The notes under the pieces: generated by a model
Databases searched by the model: none
Told to the model about the DNA's origin: nothing
The model's input: the letters and a program-made list of their open reading frames with translations, nothing else
In this document: in pieces, positions 51,334 to 60,176 of the stretch
Layout of the letters: each line of letters begins with the position of its first letter
How positions within the stretch are numbered: position 1 is the first letter of the stretch
Translations under genes and position numbers: made by a program
Source: JABGQS01 sp963674545
GTDB lineage: Bacteria > Bacillota > Clostridia > Christensenellales > SZUA-584
NCBI GenBank assembly: GCA_963674545.2
Contig: CAXXFB010000001.1
Coordinates: 2,976,001-3,040,000 of the forward strand
Length of the DNA: 64,000 bases
Direction: 5' to 3'

Positions 51334-52557
51334 ATGATAAATAAAATGCTTGGCAGATACCGGGGGCTGCCCCGGGAGATATACGTTTTATTCTTTGCTC
51401 GTATCATAAACAGCATAGGTGCTTTTGTATACCCTCTTATGACACTTATAATGACAAGCAAGCTTGGGATGACATCTGAAAAAGCGGGCCTTATAACAAC
51501 TATAATGCTGCTTACTCAGCTGCCTTCTATGCTGCTCGGCGGCAAGCTTGCAGACCGCTTCGGCCGCTTAAAGCTCCTTTCATATTCTCAACTGCTTGGC
51601 GCTGTGATGTATCTAATATGCGGTTTTCTTGAGATGTCAAACACGGTTGTTATTCTTATAATAATTGCGTCGAACTGCTATGCTATATCATACCCTGCAC
51701 TCGATGCAATGACGATGGACTTGACTCATCCGGGCAACAGGAAAGAGGCATTCTCTCTTCTGTATATGGGCCTCAATATAGGCTACGTTCTTGGACCGGC
51801 TATAGGCGGTCTTCTGTTCGAGAGCCATCTTGGCTTTGTGTTCATAGGCGATGGTGTAACAACAATAGCTTCAGTCATTCTTGTGCTTATCTTTGTAAAA
51901 GAAACGCTGCCTTTAAAAGACGAGGGGATATCTGCCCAGCTAGAGAAATCAAAAACAGGATCGGTTTTCAAAGTCCTGCGTGAGCGTAAGATAATCATTG
52001 CAGTTGCAGCTGTGCTGTTCCTTATACAGTTCTCATACGCCCAGATGGGCTTTGCCCTGCCTATACATATGGATGAGGCTGTTTCAAACAGCGCTGCCAA
52101 TTATGGGACACTTGTAGGGTTCAATGGGCTGCTGGTCATCTTTGCGACGCCGCTCATAACATATATGATAAGAAAATGGAAAGCGCTCTACGGTACATTC
52201 ACCGGAGGCCTGCTTTATGCAGCTGCCTTTGCAATGTTCATATTCGCAAAAAGCCTTTTGCTGTTCTACGCTGCCATGTTTGTCTTAACGATGGGAGAGG
52301 TAATCATTTCAGTTGATGCGTTTGCTTTCATATCAAACATATCGCCGTCGTCTCATCGCGGCAGAGTCAATTCGGTCGTCGGCATAATCGCAAATGCAGG
52401 CAGAATGATATCGCCTGTCATAATCGGCTCGATAATAACATTGGGAGGCCTTGGCGCCGGCTGGCTTACGACTTCACTGGTAGCCCTTGCGGCTTCCGGG
52501 CTGCTGTTTATGTTCATGAATTTAAGAGGCATCAACAACAGCATGGATGCTGAGTAA
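51334..52557 (+). CDS. MFS transporter
   Basis: A 407-residue major facilitator with twelve hydrophobic helices. The loop between helices 2 and 3 has G-G-K-L-A-D-R-F-G-R, the MFS signature, and helix 5 has a G-P-A-I-G-G-L-L motif typical of drug/H+ antiporters (DHA1). The substrate is not predictable. The ATG at 51334 follows AGGAAGG; the longer frame from 51277 would add an implausible N-terminus. It stands alone; no regulator is adjacent. Confidence 0.88.
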   Translation: MINKMLGRYRGLPREIYVLFFARIINSIGAFVYPLMTLIMTSKLGMTSEKAGLITTIMLLTQLPSMLLGGKLADRFGRLKLLSYSQLLGAVMYLICGFLEMSNTVVILIIIASNCYAISYPALDAMTMDLTHPGNRKEAFSLLYMGLNIGYVLGPAIGGLLFESHLGFVFIGDGVTTIASVILVLIFVKETLPLKDEGISAQLEKSKTGSVFKVLRERKIIIAVAAVLFLIQFSYAQMGFALPIHMDEAVSNSAANYGTLVGFNGLLVIFATPLITYMIRKWKALYGTFTGGLLYAAAFAMFIFAKSLLLFYAAMFVLTMGEVIISVDAFAFISNISPSSHRGRVNSVVGIIANAGRMISPVIIGSIITLGGLGAGWLTTSLVALAASGLLFMFMNLRGINNSMDAE

Positions 52558-52662
52558 TCTTGAGAATCCACACAGACAACCTTGGGAACAACTTTCTAGA
52601 AAATAAAGGAATTTCTTCTGAAATATAGTGGGTTATTGCTAAATAAATGCATACTAAAATAC

Positions 52663-52680
52663 TTTATGCATCGATGTATA
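52663..52680 (+). promoter_or_regulatory. Palindromic operator upstream of oppB
   Basis: TTTATGCATCGATGTATA lies just upstream of the oppB -35. Its reverse complement matches the site before oppA (56675-56692) at 16 of 18 positions, differing only in the central two bases. The regulator is not in this window as far as can be seen. Confidence 0.6.
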
Positions 52681-52686
52681 AAAAAG

Positions 52687-52715
52687 TTGACATCCCATTT
52701 AAGATTTGATATTGT
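52687..52715 (+). promoter_or_regulatory. Promoter of the opp operon
   Basis: TTGACA (52687-52692) and TATTGT (52710-52715) are separated by 17 bp, 27 bp before oppB. Confidence 0.7.
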
Positions 52716-52742
52716 TAGTTAAGTTTATAATAGGAGAAAAAA

Positions 52743-53657
52743 ATGACCAGATATATTCTAAAACGATTATTAGCGTCAATAATCACCATATTTATCCTCA
52801 TTACAATAACTTTTTTCTTGATGCATGTAGTCCCCGGCGGACCGTTTCAGAGTGAAAAGCTTACAGATCAGGCCAGAGAAAATATGGAGATAAAATATGG
52901 ACTGGACAAGCCTCTTTTAGCTCAGTACGGAATATATCTTAAAAACTTATCAAAATTAGATCTTGGGTCTTCGCTTGTTAAAAAAGGCCGTGAAGTAAGC
53001 GATATAATAACAGAGAAATTCCCCTTCTCAGCAAAGATCGGGTTCATTGCGATAGGGGTCGCCATACTCATCGGGATACCCTTGGGGGCTCTCGCCGCAA
53101 TAAAGCATGAGACTCTCTATGACAGGGGGGTGATGCTTTTTGTTACGGTCTTTATCTCAGTGCCGGGTTTTGCCTTAGGTACTCTTTTATTGGTTGTATT
53201 CAGTGTTCTGGCGGGTTTGTTCCCCGCAAGCTGGTCGGGAGACCCGATCAACTATGTCATGCCTGTCATAGCTCTTTCATTCTACCCAATGTGTTATATA
53301 ACAAAGCTCACTAGGTCTGCAATGCTCGATACTCTCGGGCAGGATTATATAAGAACTGCGCATGCAAAAGGCCTTTCAAACTTCAAAGTCGACTATAAAC
53401 ACGCACTTAAAAATTCGGTAATGCCAGTAATAACATATCTTGGACCGCTTACAGCATTTATAATAACAGGAAGCTTCGCAATCGAGCGTATCTTTGGCGT
53501 ACCGGGCCTTGGCAAGTTTTTCATAGAAAGCGTTCAGAACAGGGATTATCCGGTCATTATGGGAACCGTTATTTTCCTTGGTTCTCTATTGATAATAATG
53601 AACTTAGTTGTAGATATAATATACAGTTTTGTCGATCCGAAGATTAAGCTGCAGTAA
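52743..53657 (+). CDS. oppB: Oligopeptide ABC transporter permease OppB
   Basis: A 304-residue inner-membrane permease with six helices. The N-terminal R-Y-I-L-K-R-L-L-A-S-I-I-T-I block and the E-A-A-like coupling loop region (Y-I-R-T-A-H-A-K-G-L-S) followed by H-A-L-K-N-S-V-M-P are typical of OppB/DppB. It pairs with the product of the next gene to make the peptide channel. AGGAG lies before the ATG. It is the first gene of a B-C-D-F order, with the binding protein last. Confidence 0.93.
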   Translation: MTRYILKRLLASIITIFILITITFFLMHVVPGGPFQSEKLTDQARENMEIKYGLDKPLLAQYGIYLKNLSKLDLGSSLVKKGREVSDIITEKFPFSAKIGFIAIGVAILIGIPLGALAAIKHETLYDRGVMLFVTVFISVPGFALGTLLLVVFSVLAGLFPASWSGDPINYVMPVIALSFYPMCYITKLTRSAMLDTLGQDYIRTAHAKGLSNFKVDYKHALKNSVMPVITYLGPLTAFIITGSFAIERIFGVPGLGKFFIESVQNRDYPVIMGTVIFLGSLLIIMNLVVDIIYSFVDPKIKLQ

Positions 53658-53667
53658 GTGAGGCAAT

Positions 53668-54696
53668 ATGGATAAAAAGAAGCAAACCAACAGAGTTAGT
53701 AAAAGAATAAATCCTTTCAGCATGCATGTTAACCCTGCTATGTTTGAAAAGGCTACGGAGGAAGAGAAGCAGGAACTTGTAGTCATGCGAGCAGGCACGT
53801 CTCTTTGGAAAGACGCACTCAGGCGCTTTAAAAAGAATCCGTTTGCTATGGCTGCGCTTGTTCTAATCGTGCTGCTTTTCCTGTTCGCTTTTGTGGGTCC
53901 TCTTTTCATGCCGTATGAATACGACCAGTTTATCGCAGGTGATGAAGACCAGGCGCCAAATGCAGTTCACCCGTTCGGGACCGACAGGTTCGGACGTGAT
54001 CTGCTCGTTCGCAATATGTACGGTGCTCGCATATCTCTTGCCATAGGTGTGCTGGCTGCGGCGGTAACTCTAATAATAGGCTCAGTATATGGATCTATAA
54101 GCGGGTTTATCGGCGGCAAATTAGATAATGTGATGATGAGAATAGTTGATATCATCTATTCCATACCAGATCTTCTTATAATTATACTATTATCGGTGGT
54201 GCTCAAAATCCCGCTGCAGAACGCAATGGACAACAATCCTATGTTAAGCGGACTGCGGAATCTTGGGGCGCCTTTCTTTTCGATGCTTATCGTTTTCGGT
54301 CTTTTATACTGGGTTACCATGGCTCGTATAGTGCGCGGCGAAGTTCTGCGTATAAAAGAACAGGAATATATAATGGCGGCCGAAGCGCTTGGCGCAAAAA
54401 AATCAAGGATAATAAAGAAACATATACTGCCGAACTGTATCGGACCGATCATCGTTACAGCTACTTTCCAGATACCTTCGGCGATATTCACAGAGTCGTT
54501 TCTGAGCTTTATCGGTCTTGGAATATCTGCTCCTATGGCTTCTCTGGGCTCTATGCTCACGGATGCGCTTAACGGAGTATATTCATATCCGACCCGTATA
54601 GTATTCCCGGCAGTTATAATTGCGCTTATCATACTTGCGTTCAATACTGTAGGAGACGCACTGCGGGATGTGCTCGACCCGAGAATGAAAAAATAA
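53668..54696 (+). CDS. oppC: Oligopeptide ABC transporter permease OppC
   Basis: A 342-residue permease. An N-terminal cytoplasmic stretch of about 50 residues precedes the first helix; then come H-P-F-G-T-D-x-F-G-R-D and the E-Y-I-M-A-A-E-A-L-G-A coupling loop, both typical of OppC/DppC. It heterodimerises with OppB. GAGG precedes the ATG, 10 nt after the oppB stop. Confidence 0.94.
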   Translation: MDKKKQTNRVSKRINPFSMHVNPAMFEKATEEEKQELVVMRAGTSLWKDALRRFKKNPFAMAALVLIVLLFLFAFVGPLFMPYEYDQFIAGDEDQAPNAVHPFGTDRFGRDLLVRNMYGARISLAIGVLAAAVTLIIGSVYGSISGFIGGKLDNVMMRIVDIIYSIPDLLIIILLSVVLKIPLQNAMDNNPMLSGLRNLGAPFFSMLIVFGLLYWVTMARIVRGEVLRIKEQEYIMAAEALGAKKSRIIKKHILPNCIGPIIVTATFQIPSAIFTESFLSFIGLGISAPMASLGSMLTDALNGVYSYPTRIVFPAVIIALIILAFNTVGDALRDVLDPRMKK

Positions 54697-54708
54697 GAGG
54701 TATAAACA

Positions 54709-55698
54709 TTGGATAAAAAACATCTTATAGACATAGAAAATTTAAGAGTGTCGTTCTTCACTCCCGGCGGGGAAGTGCAGGCGGTAAGAGGTGTTTCATG
54801 GCATCTTGATGAAGGCGAAGCCATAGGCATAGTAGGTGAATCCGGAAGCGGTAAATCCGTTTCTGCATATTCTATAATACGGCTTATACAGTCTCCCGGC
54901 AAAATAATAGGAGGTTCTATCCAGTTTGATGGAAAGGACGTCATAGCTCTTTCAGAGAAAGAGATGAGGAAAATCAGGGGAAATGATATCGCTATGATAT
55001 TCCAGGACCCGATGACTTCTCTAAACCCGGTTTTTACAGTTGGCAACCAACTGCGTGAACCATTAAAACTGCATCTTAATATGGATACTGCAGCAGCGAA
55101 GGTCCGCTCGATAGAGCTTTTAAGATCCGTTGGCATACCGAGCCCGGAAAGAAGAGTTAAACAGTATCCTTTTGAATTTTCAGGAGGTATGCGCCAGCGT
55201 GCAATGATATCTATGGCGCTTGCCTGCGAACCAAAATTGCTTATAGCAGACGAGCCGACAACTGCGCTCGATGTTACGATACAGGCTCAGATATTAGAGA
55301 TCATGAAAGATTTGAAACAAAAATCAAGGATGGGCATAGTGCTCATAACTCATGACCTTGGGATAGTTTCAGATATCTGTGACAAAATTATAATTATGTA
55401 CGGCGGAGAGATCGTTGAATACGGGCCTATTGAGAAGCTTCTTGATAATCCGAGTCATCAGTATACGCTTGGGCTCATCGGATCGCTGCCGAAGCTCAAT
55501 AGCGAAGAAAAAGAAATTTTAGAACCGATAGAAGGCTCTCCGGTAGATCTTATGCATCCTCCTGCAGGCTGTCCGTTTGCTCCAAGGTGCGATGAGTGCA
55601 TGAAAGTTTGCCTTACAGAGAAGCCGCCTTATTTTGAAATTGATGAGGGACATTATTCTGCATGTTGGCTGCATTATGACCGGAAGGACGAGAACTAA
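54709..55698 (+). CDS. oppD: Oligopeptide ABC transporter ATPase OppD
   Basis: A 329-residue ATPase with Walker A G-E-S-G-S-G-K-S, Q-loop F-Q-D-P-M-T-S-L-N-P, signature F-S-G-G-M-R-Q-R and Walker B L-L-I-A-D-E-P-T-T-A-L-D. The C-terminal oligopeptide domain carries C-P-F-A-P-R-C-x2-C-x3-C, the cysteine cluster that in this family can hold a [4Fe-4S] centre. The start is TTG after AAGAGG. It energises peptide import together with OppF, whose start overlaps this stop by 1 nt. Confidence 0.94.
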   Translation: MDKKHLIDIENLRVSFFTPGGEVQAVRGVSWHLDEGEAIGIVGESGSGKSVSAYSIIRLIQSPGKIIGGSIQFDGKDVIALSEKEMRKIRGNDIAMIFQDPMTSLNPVFTVGNQLREPLKLHLNMDTAAAKVRSIELLRSVGIPSPERRVKQYPFEFSGGMRQRAMISMALACEPKLLIADEPTTALDVTIQAQILEIMKDLKQKSRMGIVLITHDLGIVSDICDKIIIMYGGEIVEYGPIEKLLDNPSHQYTLGLIGSLPKLNSEEKEILEPIEGSPVDLMHPPAGCPFAPRCDECMKVCLTEKPPYFEIDEGHYSACWLHYDRKDEN

Positions 55699-56666
55699 TG
55701 GAAAAACTGCTTCAGATAGAAAATTTAAAAAAATACTTTCATGTCAAGGGAGAGATGCCCGGGCATAATAAATTAAAGGCCGTTGACAACGTTTCCTTTG
55801 ATATTTTCAAAGGGGAAACACTAGGTCTCGTTGGAGAGTCCGGCAGCGGCAAAACCACTATAGGCCGTACGATACTAAGACTATATGAACCCACAGCGGG
55901 AAATATATTATATGACGGAAAAAATATTACTGATGTAAAGATCAAACCTTACAGACGTAAAATGCAGTACATTTTCCAAGATCCTTACGCTTCGCTAGAC
56001 CCACGCATGACTGTCGGAGATATAATCGGAGAACCGATAGATATACACAAACTTGCGGCAAACAAGAAAGAGCGCAAAGAGCGTATCTACAAGCTTCTCG
56101 ACGAAGTTGGTCTGTCAAACGAACATGCTACACGTTATCCGCACGAATTTTCGGGCGGCCAGCGTCAGAGGATCGGGATTGCCAGAGCTCTGGCTGTAGA
56201 GCCTGAATTCATAGTGTGTGACGAACCGGTCTCAGCTCTTGATGTATCTATCCAGGCACAAATCATCAACATGCTTGAAAAGCTCCAGGAAGATATGGGG
56301 CTGACTTATCTGTTTATTGCGCACGACCTTGCTGTTGTTAAACACATAGCCCAGAGAATAGGTGTTATGTACCTTGGCAAAGTCGTCGAACTCAATAATA
56401 AAAAGGACTTGTTTAAAAATCCCGCACATCCTTATACACGGGCGCTGCTTTCGGCAATTCCTGTTTTCGATGTAAAAGAGAACAGGGCAAGGAAAAGGAT
56501 AATTCTCGAAGGAGAGATACCAAATCCGCTTTCACCTCCGAAAGGCTGCGTGTTTTCCACCCGGTGTTCTTACAAAAAAGACATATGCGAGCAAGAAGTA
56601 CCTGAACTGATAGAGTACAGTACGGGTCATTTTGTTGCCTGCCACCGTGTAAAGGAAATAAATTAA
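55698..56666 (+). CDS. oppF: Oligopeptide ABC transporter ATPase OppF
   Basis: A 322-residue ATPase with Walker A G-E-S-G-S-G-K-T, Q-loop F-Q-D-P-Y-A-S-L-D-P, signature F-S-G-G-Q-R-Q-R and Walker B F-I-V-C-D-E-P-V-S-A-L-D, the usual OppF pattern. The C-terminal C-V-F-S-T-R-C...C...C cluster parallels that of OppD. The ATG overlaps the oppD stop (TAATG). A promoter and operator-like site follow before oppA. Confidence 0.94.
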   Translation: MEKLLQIENLKKYFHVKGEMPGHNKLKAVDNVSFDIFKGETLGLVGESGSGKTTIGRTILRLYEPTAGNILYDGKNITDVKIKPYRRKMQYIFQDPYASLDPRMTVGDIIGEPIDIHKLAANKKERKERIYKLLDEVGLSNEHATRYPHEFSGGQRQRIGIARALAVEPEFIVCDEPVSALDVSIQAQIINMLEKLQEDMGLTYLFIAHDLAVVKHIAQRIGVMYLGKVVELNNKKDLFKNPAHPYTRALLSAIPVFDVKENRARKRIILEGEIPNPLSPPKGCVFSTRCSYKKDICEQEVPELIEYSTGHFVACHRVKEIN

Positions 56667-56674
56667 TAAAAAAA

Positions 56675-56703
56675 TATACATGAATGCATAAACGTGGTAT
56701 AAT
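56675..56703 (+). promoter_or_regulatory. Separate oppA promoter with palindromic operator
   Basis: TATACATGAATGCATAAA (56675-56692) is the reverse-complement match of the site upstream of oppB. It covers the -35 position (TATACA, weak) of a promoter whose -10 is TATAAT at 56698-56703. This would let oppA be expressed above the rest of the operon under the same regulator. Confidence 0.55.
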
Positions 56704-56803
56704 AAGATTCAGTATAAAAACTGATATTTTTCAGTTTGAATGATTTTTAAAAGTTTATACGCAATAAAGAGGAGCGTATAATACATCAAAAAGGAGGAAT
56801 AAA

Positions 56804-58555
56804 ATGAAGAAAGTATTATTGATGCTTCTGGCGCTGGCAATGGTCGCTTCTATCTTTGTAGGATGTGCAAAGACTGAGGAGCCTGATGACACAGCGACGG
56901 ATGACACACAGGATGTCGCAGATACAACTGACGACACAGCAACTGATGACACTGCAGATGACACAACGGAAGATGTACCGGCAGAGCCGACGTCTTGTTC
57001 TGTATGTGTTGGTGCAGAGCCGGAGACACTTGACCCGAACATGAATCAGGCTGTTGACGGAATGATCTATGTCGTACATCTGTACGAAGGATTATACAGA
57101 CCGAACACAGACGGTTCATTCTCACTTGGTCAGGCTAAAGAGGTTACTATCACAGATAACCCGGACGGCACAGCTCATGTAGTAGCAATACTTCGTGACG
57201 ACATTTTCTGGAGTGACGGTGAACCGGTAACAGCTTATGACTTCGAATATTCTTGGAAGAGACTTTGCGATCCGGCAACTGCATCTCCGTACGGCTACAT
57301 CGGCGGCGACTTCTTCGCAAATGGTGCTGCTGTATATTATGAAGAGACAGTTCCAGCTGATGAGCTTTCAGTAACAGCTGTTGACGACAAGACTCTGGAA
57401 TTCGACATCGTAGCTAACGTTCCTTACGCTATCGACCTCATGGCTTTCCCGAGCCTGATGCCGCTGCGTGAAGACATCGTTTCTGCAAATCCTGAAGGAT
57501 GGGCAACAGAAGCTGATGGTCAGGTATTCAACGGTCGTTATGTGATCGGCGAGTTCGCACACGAGGACAAGCTCGTATTGACGAAAAACGATGGATACTG
57601 GGATCAGACTGACATGCCGACTCAGATGGAAACCATTACTTTCAAACTTATGGATGACGACAATGCTATACTCGCAGCATTCAAGAACCAGGAGCTCGAC
57701 ATGGTTGACTCCTTCCCGAGTGACGAGCTTGCTGCACTTGAGCAGACTCCTGAGTATACAAGATACGGAAACATCGGACTGTATTACATCCAGTTCCAGA
57801 TGATGGAGGGAAGCGATCCTGCATTACATGATGTTAGAGTAAGAAAGGCTCTAGCACTTGCGATAGACCGTGATTACATCAACGCAACTATCTATAATGA
57901 CGGACGTGTTCCTGCATACGCTCTCTGTCCTGGTGGCATACCGGACGCTACACCCGGTTCCGACTTCCGTGAGACGGGCGGCGAGGTAGTCGGCGGCGAC
58001 ATGACGACAGACTATGCAGCAAACGTTGCAAAAGCTAAAGAACTCCTTGCTGACGCAGGATATCCGGACGGAGCAGGCTTCCCGGTATTTGAATATGCAT
58101 ATAACACAAATACTGGACATCAGGCTGTAGCGGAAGCTATCCAGCAGATGTGGAAAACCAACCTTGGAATCGATGTAACTCTTACTTCGATGGAATGGGC
58201 TGTTTTCCAGGGCTACAGAAAGACCAGCGATTGCGAGATCGCACGTCAGGGATGGCTCGGTGACTATACTGACGCTTCAACGTTCTTCGACCTGTTCAAG
58301 AGCACTGCTGGAACAAACGATGGTCACTATGTCAGCGAAGAGTATGACGCTCTGATCGACGCTGCAAGAATAGAGACGGATCCTGCAGTTCGTGCAGACC
58401 TTTATCATCAGGCAGAGGCTATAATAATGGACGATATGGCGTTCGTTCCGATCGTATACTATGCTGACGACGTTCTTTCACAGACCTACTTCACTGGCTT
58501 CGGCGTAACAGGAACAGGCAACAAGATGTTCTGGGATGCTGTAAAAGCTCAGTAA
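56804..58555 (+). CDS. oppA: Oligopeptide-binding lipoprotein OppA
   Basis: A 583-residue solute-binding protein of family 5. A signal peptide with V-G-C lipobox (C near residue 22) anchors it outside the membrane. A striking Asp/Thr-only linker (about residues 28-60) follows, then the binding domain with G-A-E-P-E-T-L-D-P and later R-K-A-L-A-L-A-I-D-R. It should deliver peptides to OppBCDF. AAGGAGG precedes the ATG. It has its own promoter, matching the need for excess binding protein. A terminator follows. Codons are more C-ending than neighbours, consistent with high expression. Confidence 0.94.
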   Translation: MKKVLLMLLALAMVASIFVGCAKTEEPDDTATDDTQDVADTTDDTATDDTADDTTEDVPAEPTSCSVCVGAEPETLDPNMNQAVDGMIYVVHLYEGLYRPNTDGSFSLGQAKEVTITDNPDGTAHVVAILRDDIFWSDGEPVTAYDFEYSWKRLCDPATASPYGYIGGDFFANGAAVYYEETVPADELSVTAVDDKTLEFDIVANVPYAIDLMAFPSLMPLREDIVSANPEGWATEADGQVFNGRYVIGEFAHEDKLVLTKNDGYWDQTDMPTQMETITFKLMDDDNAILAAFKNQELDMVDSFPSDELAALEQTPEYTRYGNIGLYYIQFQMMEGSDPALHDVRVRKALALAIDRDYINATIYNDGRVPAYALCPGGIPDATPGSDFRETGGEVVGGDMTTDYAANVAKAKELLADAGYPDGAGFPVFEYAYNTNTGHQAVAEAIQQMWKTNLGIDVTLTSMEWAVFQGYRKTSDCEIARQGWLGDYTDASTFFDLFKSTAGTNDGHYVSEEYDALIDAARIETDPAVRADLYHQAEAIIMDDMAFVPIVYYADDVLSQTYFTGFGVTGTGNKMFWDAVKAQ

Positions 58556-58590
58556 TTAGGAATACAAAGATTCACGATTAGCAAAAAATA

Positions 58591-58624
58591 AAGAAGGCCG
58601 GTTTCTACCGGCTTTCTTTTTTTG
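58591..58624. terminator. Terminator after oppA, likely bidirectional
   Basis: AAGAAGGCCGG pairs with CCGGCTTTCTT around a 5-nt loop with T- and A-runs, between convergent genes. Confidence 0.85.
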
Positions 58625-58640
58625 CTGCTTTTTTAAGTTA

Positions 58641-59816
58641 TTATACTTTCCTTTTCAGCCTAAGATTTGCAAAAGACAGAACAAGCATAAGTCCTCCCAG
58701 TAATATGAAAGCATATCCCATTCCCATTTTGTCAGATATATACCCAAAAAGCGGGAATGTCAATATCATCACAAGGCTGAACATCAGGCTTTCAAAAGAG
58801 AGTATGGTGGCTCTTTTGTCCGAAGCAATAGATTTATTTATATAGTCTCTGGTTGCAACGAATATAACGGCTTCAACGAAGTTCATGATACAGAACGGTA
58901 CTATGGCCGCATTCGTGAAAAACATTAGCCCAATGCAAACCGCTACTATGAACGGAGCGCTTTTTAGTATCAGAGCTTCTCCAAGTTTCCTTTCTATCTT
59001 TGCGGCAAAAAAGGCGCCTATAGCCGCAGCCAATGACGAAGCAGCAAGGTATATTCCTATATGTAAAACGGGCAACCCGGCAGATTTCCAGAATACCTGC
59101 ATATAGAAAAACGTAAGAGTAACGCTGCTGCATAAAAGCGATGTGAACAATATAAGGTAAAGCAATCTGCCGGATTCTTTTACCGCTTTAAAACTGTTTA
59201 CATACTGCTGCTTCATGGCGGCAGCAAGCCGGGGCTTTTTTGTATGCTCCTCGAGCGTCGGTTCCCTAAAAAACAATCCGACTACAAGGCTAACGACACT
59301 AAGTATGATCGCAAGATAGTACGCCCATTCATATTTAATGCCGCCGACAGCTCCGCCGATAACGAGAGCTGCAATACCTGTAGCCTGAAATACAACCTCA
59401 GTTCGTCCGGCGATCTTCATGTATATAGATTCTTTGCCTTCAAGAAGAAGGGAATCGTATACGAGCGCTTCGTTAGCTCCTGACTCAAAGTTATACGCCA
59501 GCGCTGTAACTGCAAAGCCGGCTGCGAATCCCCAGAAGCCGCTGGAGATTATCATGATAAAGCTTGAAACTGCTGCAAGCGCCGTTCCAATTATCCTGCT
59601 CGTTTTTCTTCCTAATATGTCTGCTGCAGCTCCGGTCGGTGTTTCCATTATCAAAGAAGTAACATGAAACACTCCCTCAACAAGACCGATCTCAAACAGA
59701 CTAAGGCCTTTTGACGCAAGGTATAGCATCCAGATACCGTGTGTAACGCTAAGGTTTCTTGTAAACGTAAAAACGTAGTTAACTATTATATTTTTATAGT
59801 AATTGATCTTATTCAT
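58641..59816 (-). CDS. MFS exporter with attenuator leader
   Basis: A 391-residue major facilitator with about twelve helices. The motif between helices 2 and 3 reads A-A-D-I-L-G-R-K-T-S-R, and the N-terminal helices (Y-V-F-T-F-T-R-N-L-S, H-G-I-W-M-L-Y-L) resemble the macrolide/drug exporter-like group. GGAGG lies 6 nt before the ATG. Its mRNA carries a 250-nt leader with a 43-codon ORF and a terminator hairpin (see the entries at 59872, 59931 and 60071), an arrangement typical of antibiotic-inducible resistance genes. The substrate is therefore plausibly a ribosome-targeting compound; this is inference. Confidence 0.87.
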   Translation of the reverse strand: MNKINYYKNIIVNYVFTFTRNLSVTHGIWMLYLASKGLSLFEIGLVEGVFHVTSLIMETPTGAAADILGRKTSRIIGTALAAVSSFIMIISSGFWGFAAGFAVTALAYNFESGANEALVYDSLLLEGKESIYMKIAGRTEVVFQATGIAALVIGGAVGGIKYEWAYYLAIILSVVSLVVGLFFREPTLEEHTKKPRLAAAMKQQYVNSFKAVKESGRLLYLILFTSLLCSSVTLTFFYMQVFWKSAGLPVLHIGIYLAASSLAAAIGAFFAAKIERKLGEALILKSAPFIVAVCIGLMFFTNAAIVPFCIMNFVEAVIFVATRDYINKSIASDKRATILSFESLMFSLVMILTFPLFGYISDKMGMGYAFILLGGLMLVLSFANLRLKRKV

Positions 59817-59871
59817 TTTTTCCTCCGCTGCATGTTATAGAAAGGTACTGTTCATGCTTGGCAAAGGGTAA

Positions 59872-59905
59872 TAAAAAACTCCTTATGCTGTCTAGCTTAA
59901 GGAGT
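59872..59905 (-). terminator. Attenuator hairpin in leader of MFS exporter
   Basis: On the minus strand ACTCCTTA pairs with TAAGGAGT across a 12-nt loop and is followed by TTTTTT, about 55 nt before the MFS start. Upstream TAGCTT can pair with AAGCTA of the loop/stem, a possible antiterminator. Confidence 0.75.
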
Positions 59906-59930
59906 GAATGACTTTATCAAAATCCATAAG

Positions 59931-60062
59931 CTAACATGTCAGTACCGTGTTATTGCTAAAAAAGGGCAGACTGCTCCCTTTAGCAGCAGAAGTGCTTATA
60001 GTAGAAGTCTTTATGTTAAGCCAATCTAGAAGGCTTGCTTTTATATTATCTGCTTTTCTCAT
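59931..60062 (-). CDS. Putative 43-residue leader peptide of MFS exporter
   Basis: An ATG at 60062 lies 8-9 nt after a consensus -10, so the transcript would be leaderless or nearly so. The frame runs 43 codons (start M-R-K-A-D-N-I-K-A, end N-N-T-V-L-T-C) to TAG at 59931. Its 3' end contains GGTACTG, which can pair with CAGTACC near the MFS ribosome site (plus-strand 59844-59850). A second hairpin with AAAGGG/CCCTTTTTT lies inside the ORF. Ribosome stalling here could change leader folding. Translation is not proven. Confidence 0.5.
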   Translation of the reverse strand: MRKADNIKASLLDWLNIKTSTISTSAAKGSSLPFFSNNTVLTC

Positions 60063-60070
60063 ACCCAGCG

Positions 60071-60099
60071 ATTATAACACCGATAAACCTAACAGTCAA
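60071..60099 (-). promoter_or_regulatory. Strong promoter of the MFS leader transcript
   Basis: On the minus strand TTGACT (60099-60094) and TATAAT (60076-60071) are separated by 17 bp. Confidence 0.8.
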
Positions 60100-60176
60100 A
60101 CACCTCCTATAGAACGTTGAATAATCTTTACATAACCGTGCAAATACACTACAATATATATAAGAAAGGCATGTTT

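Noticed and set aside
54156..55136. 326-codon minus-strand open frame across oppC/oppD
   Set aside because: It is antisense to two intact Opp genes with full motifs, has low-complexity Ser/Ile-rich translation and no ribosome site.
56890..56990. Possible tandem repeat or CRISPR-like array
   Set aside because: The near-repeats are GAT/GAC/ACA codons of the Asp/Thr linker in OppA, without spacers of constant length.
59817..60064. T-box or known metabolite riboswitch in the MFS leader
   Set aside because: No T-box sequence or recognised aptamer core; leader ORF plus terminator explains the structure better.
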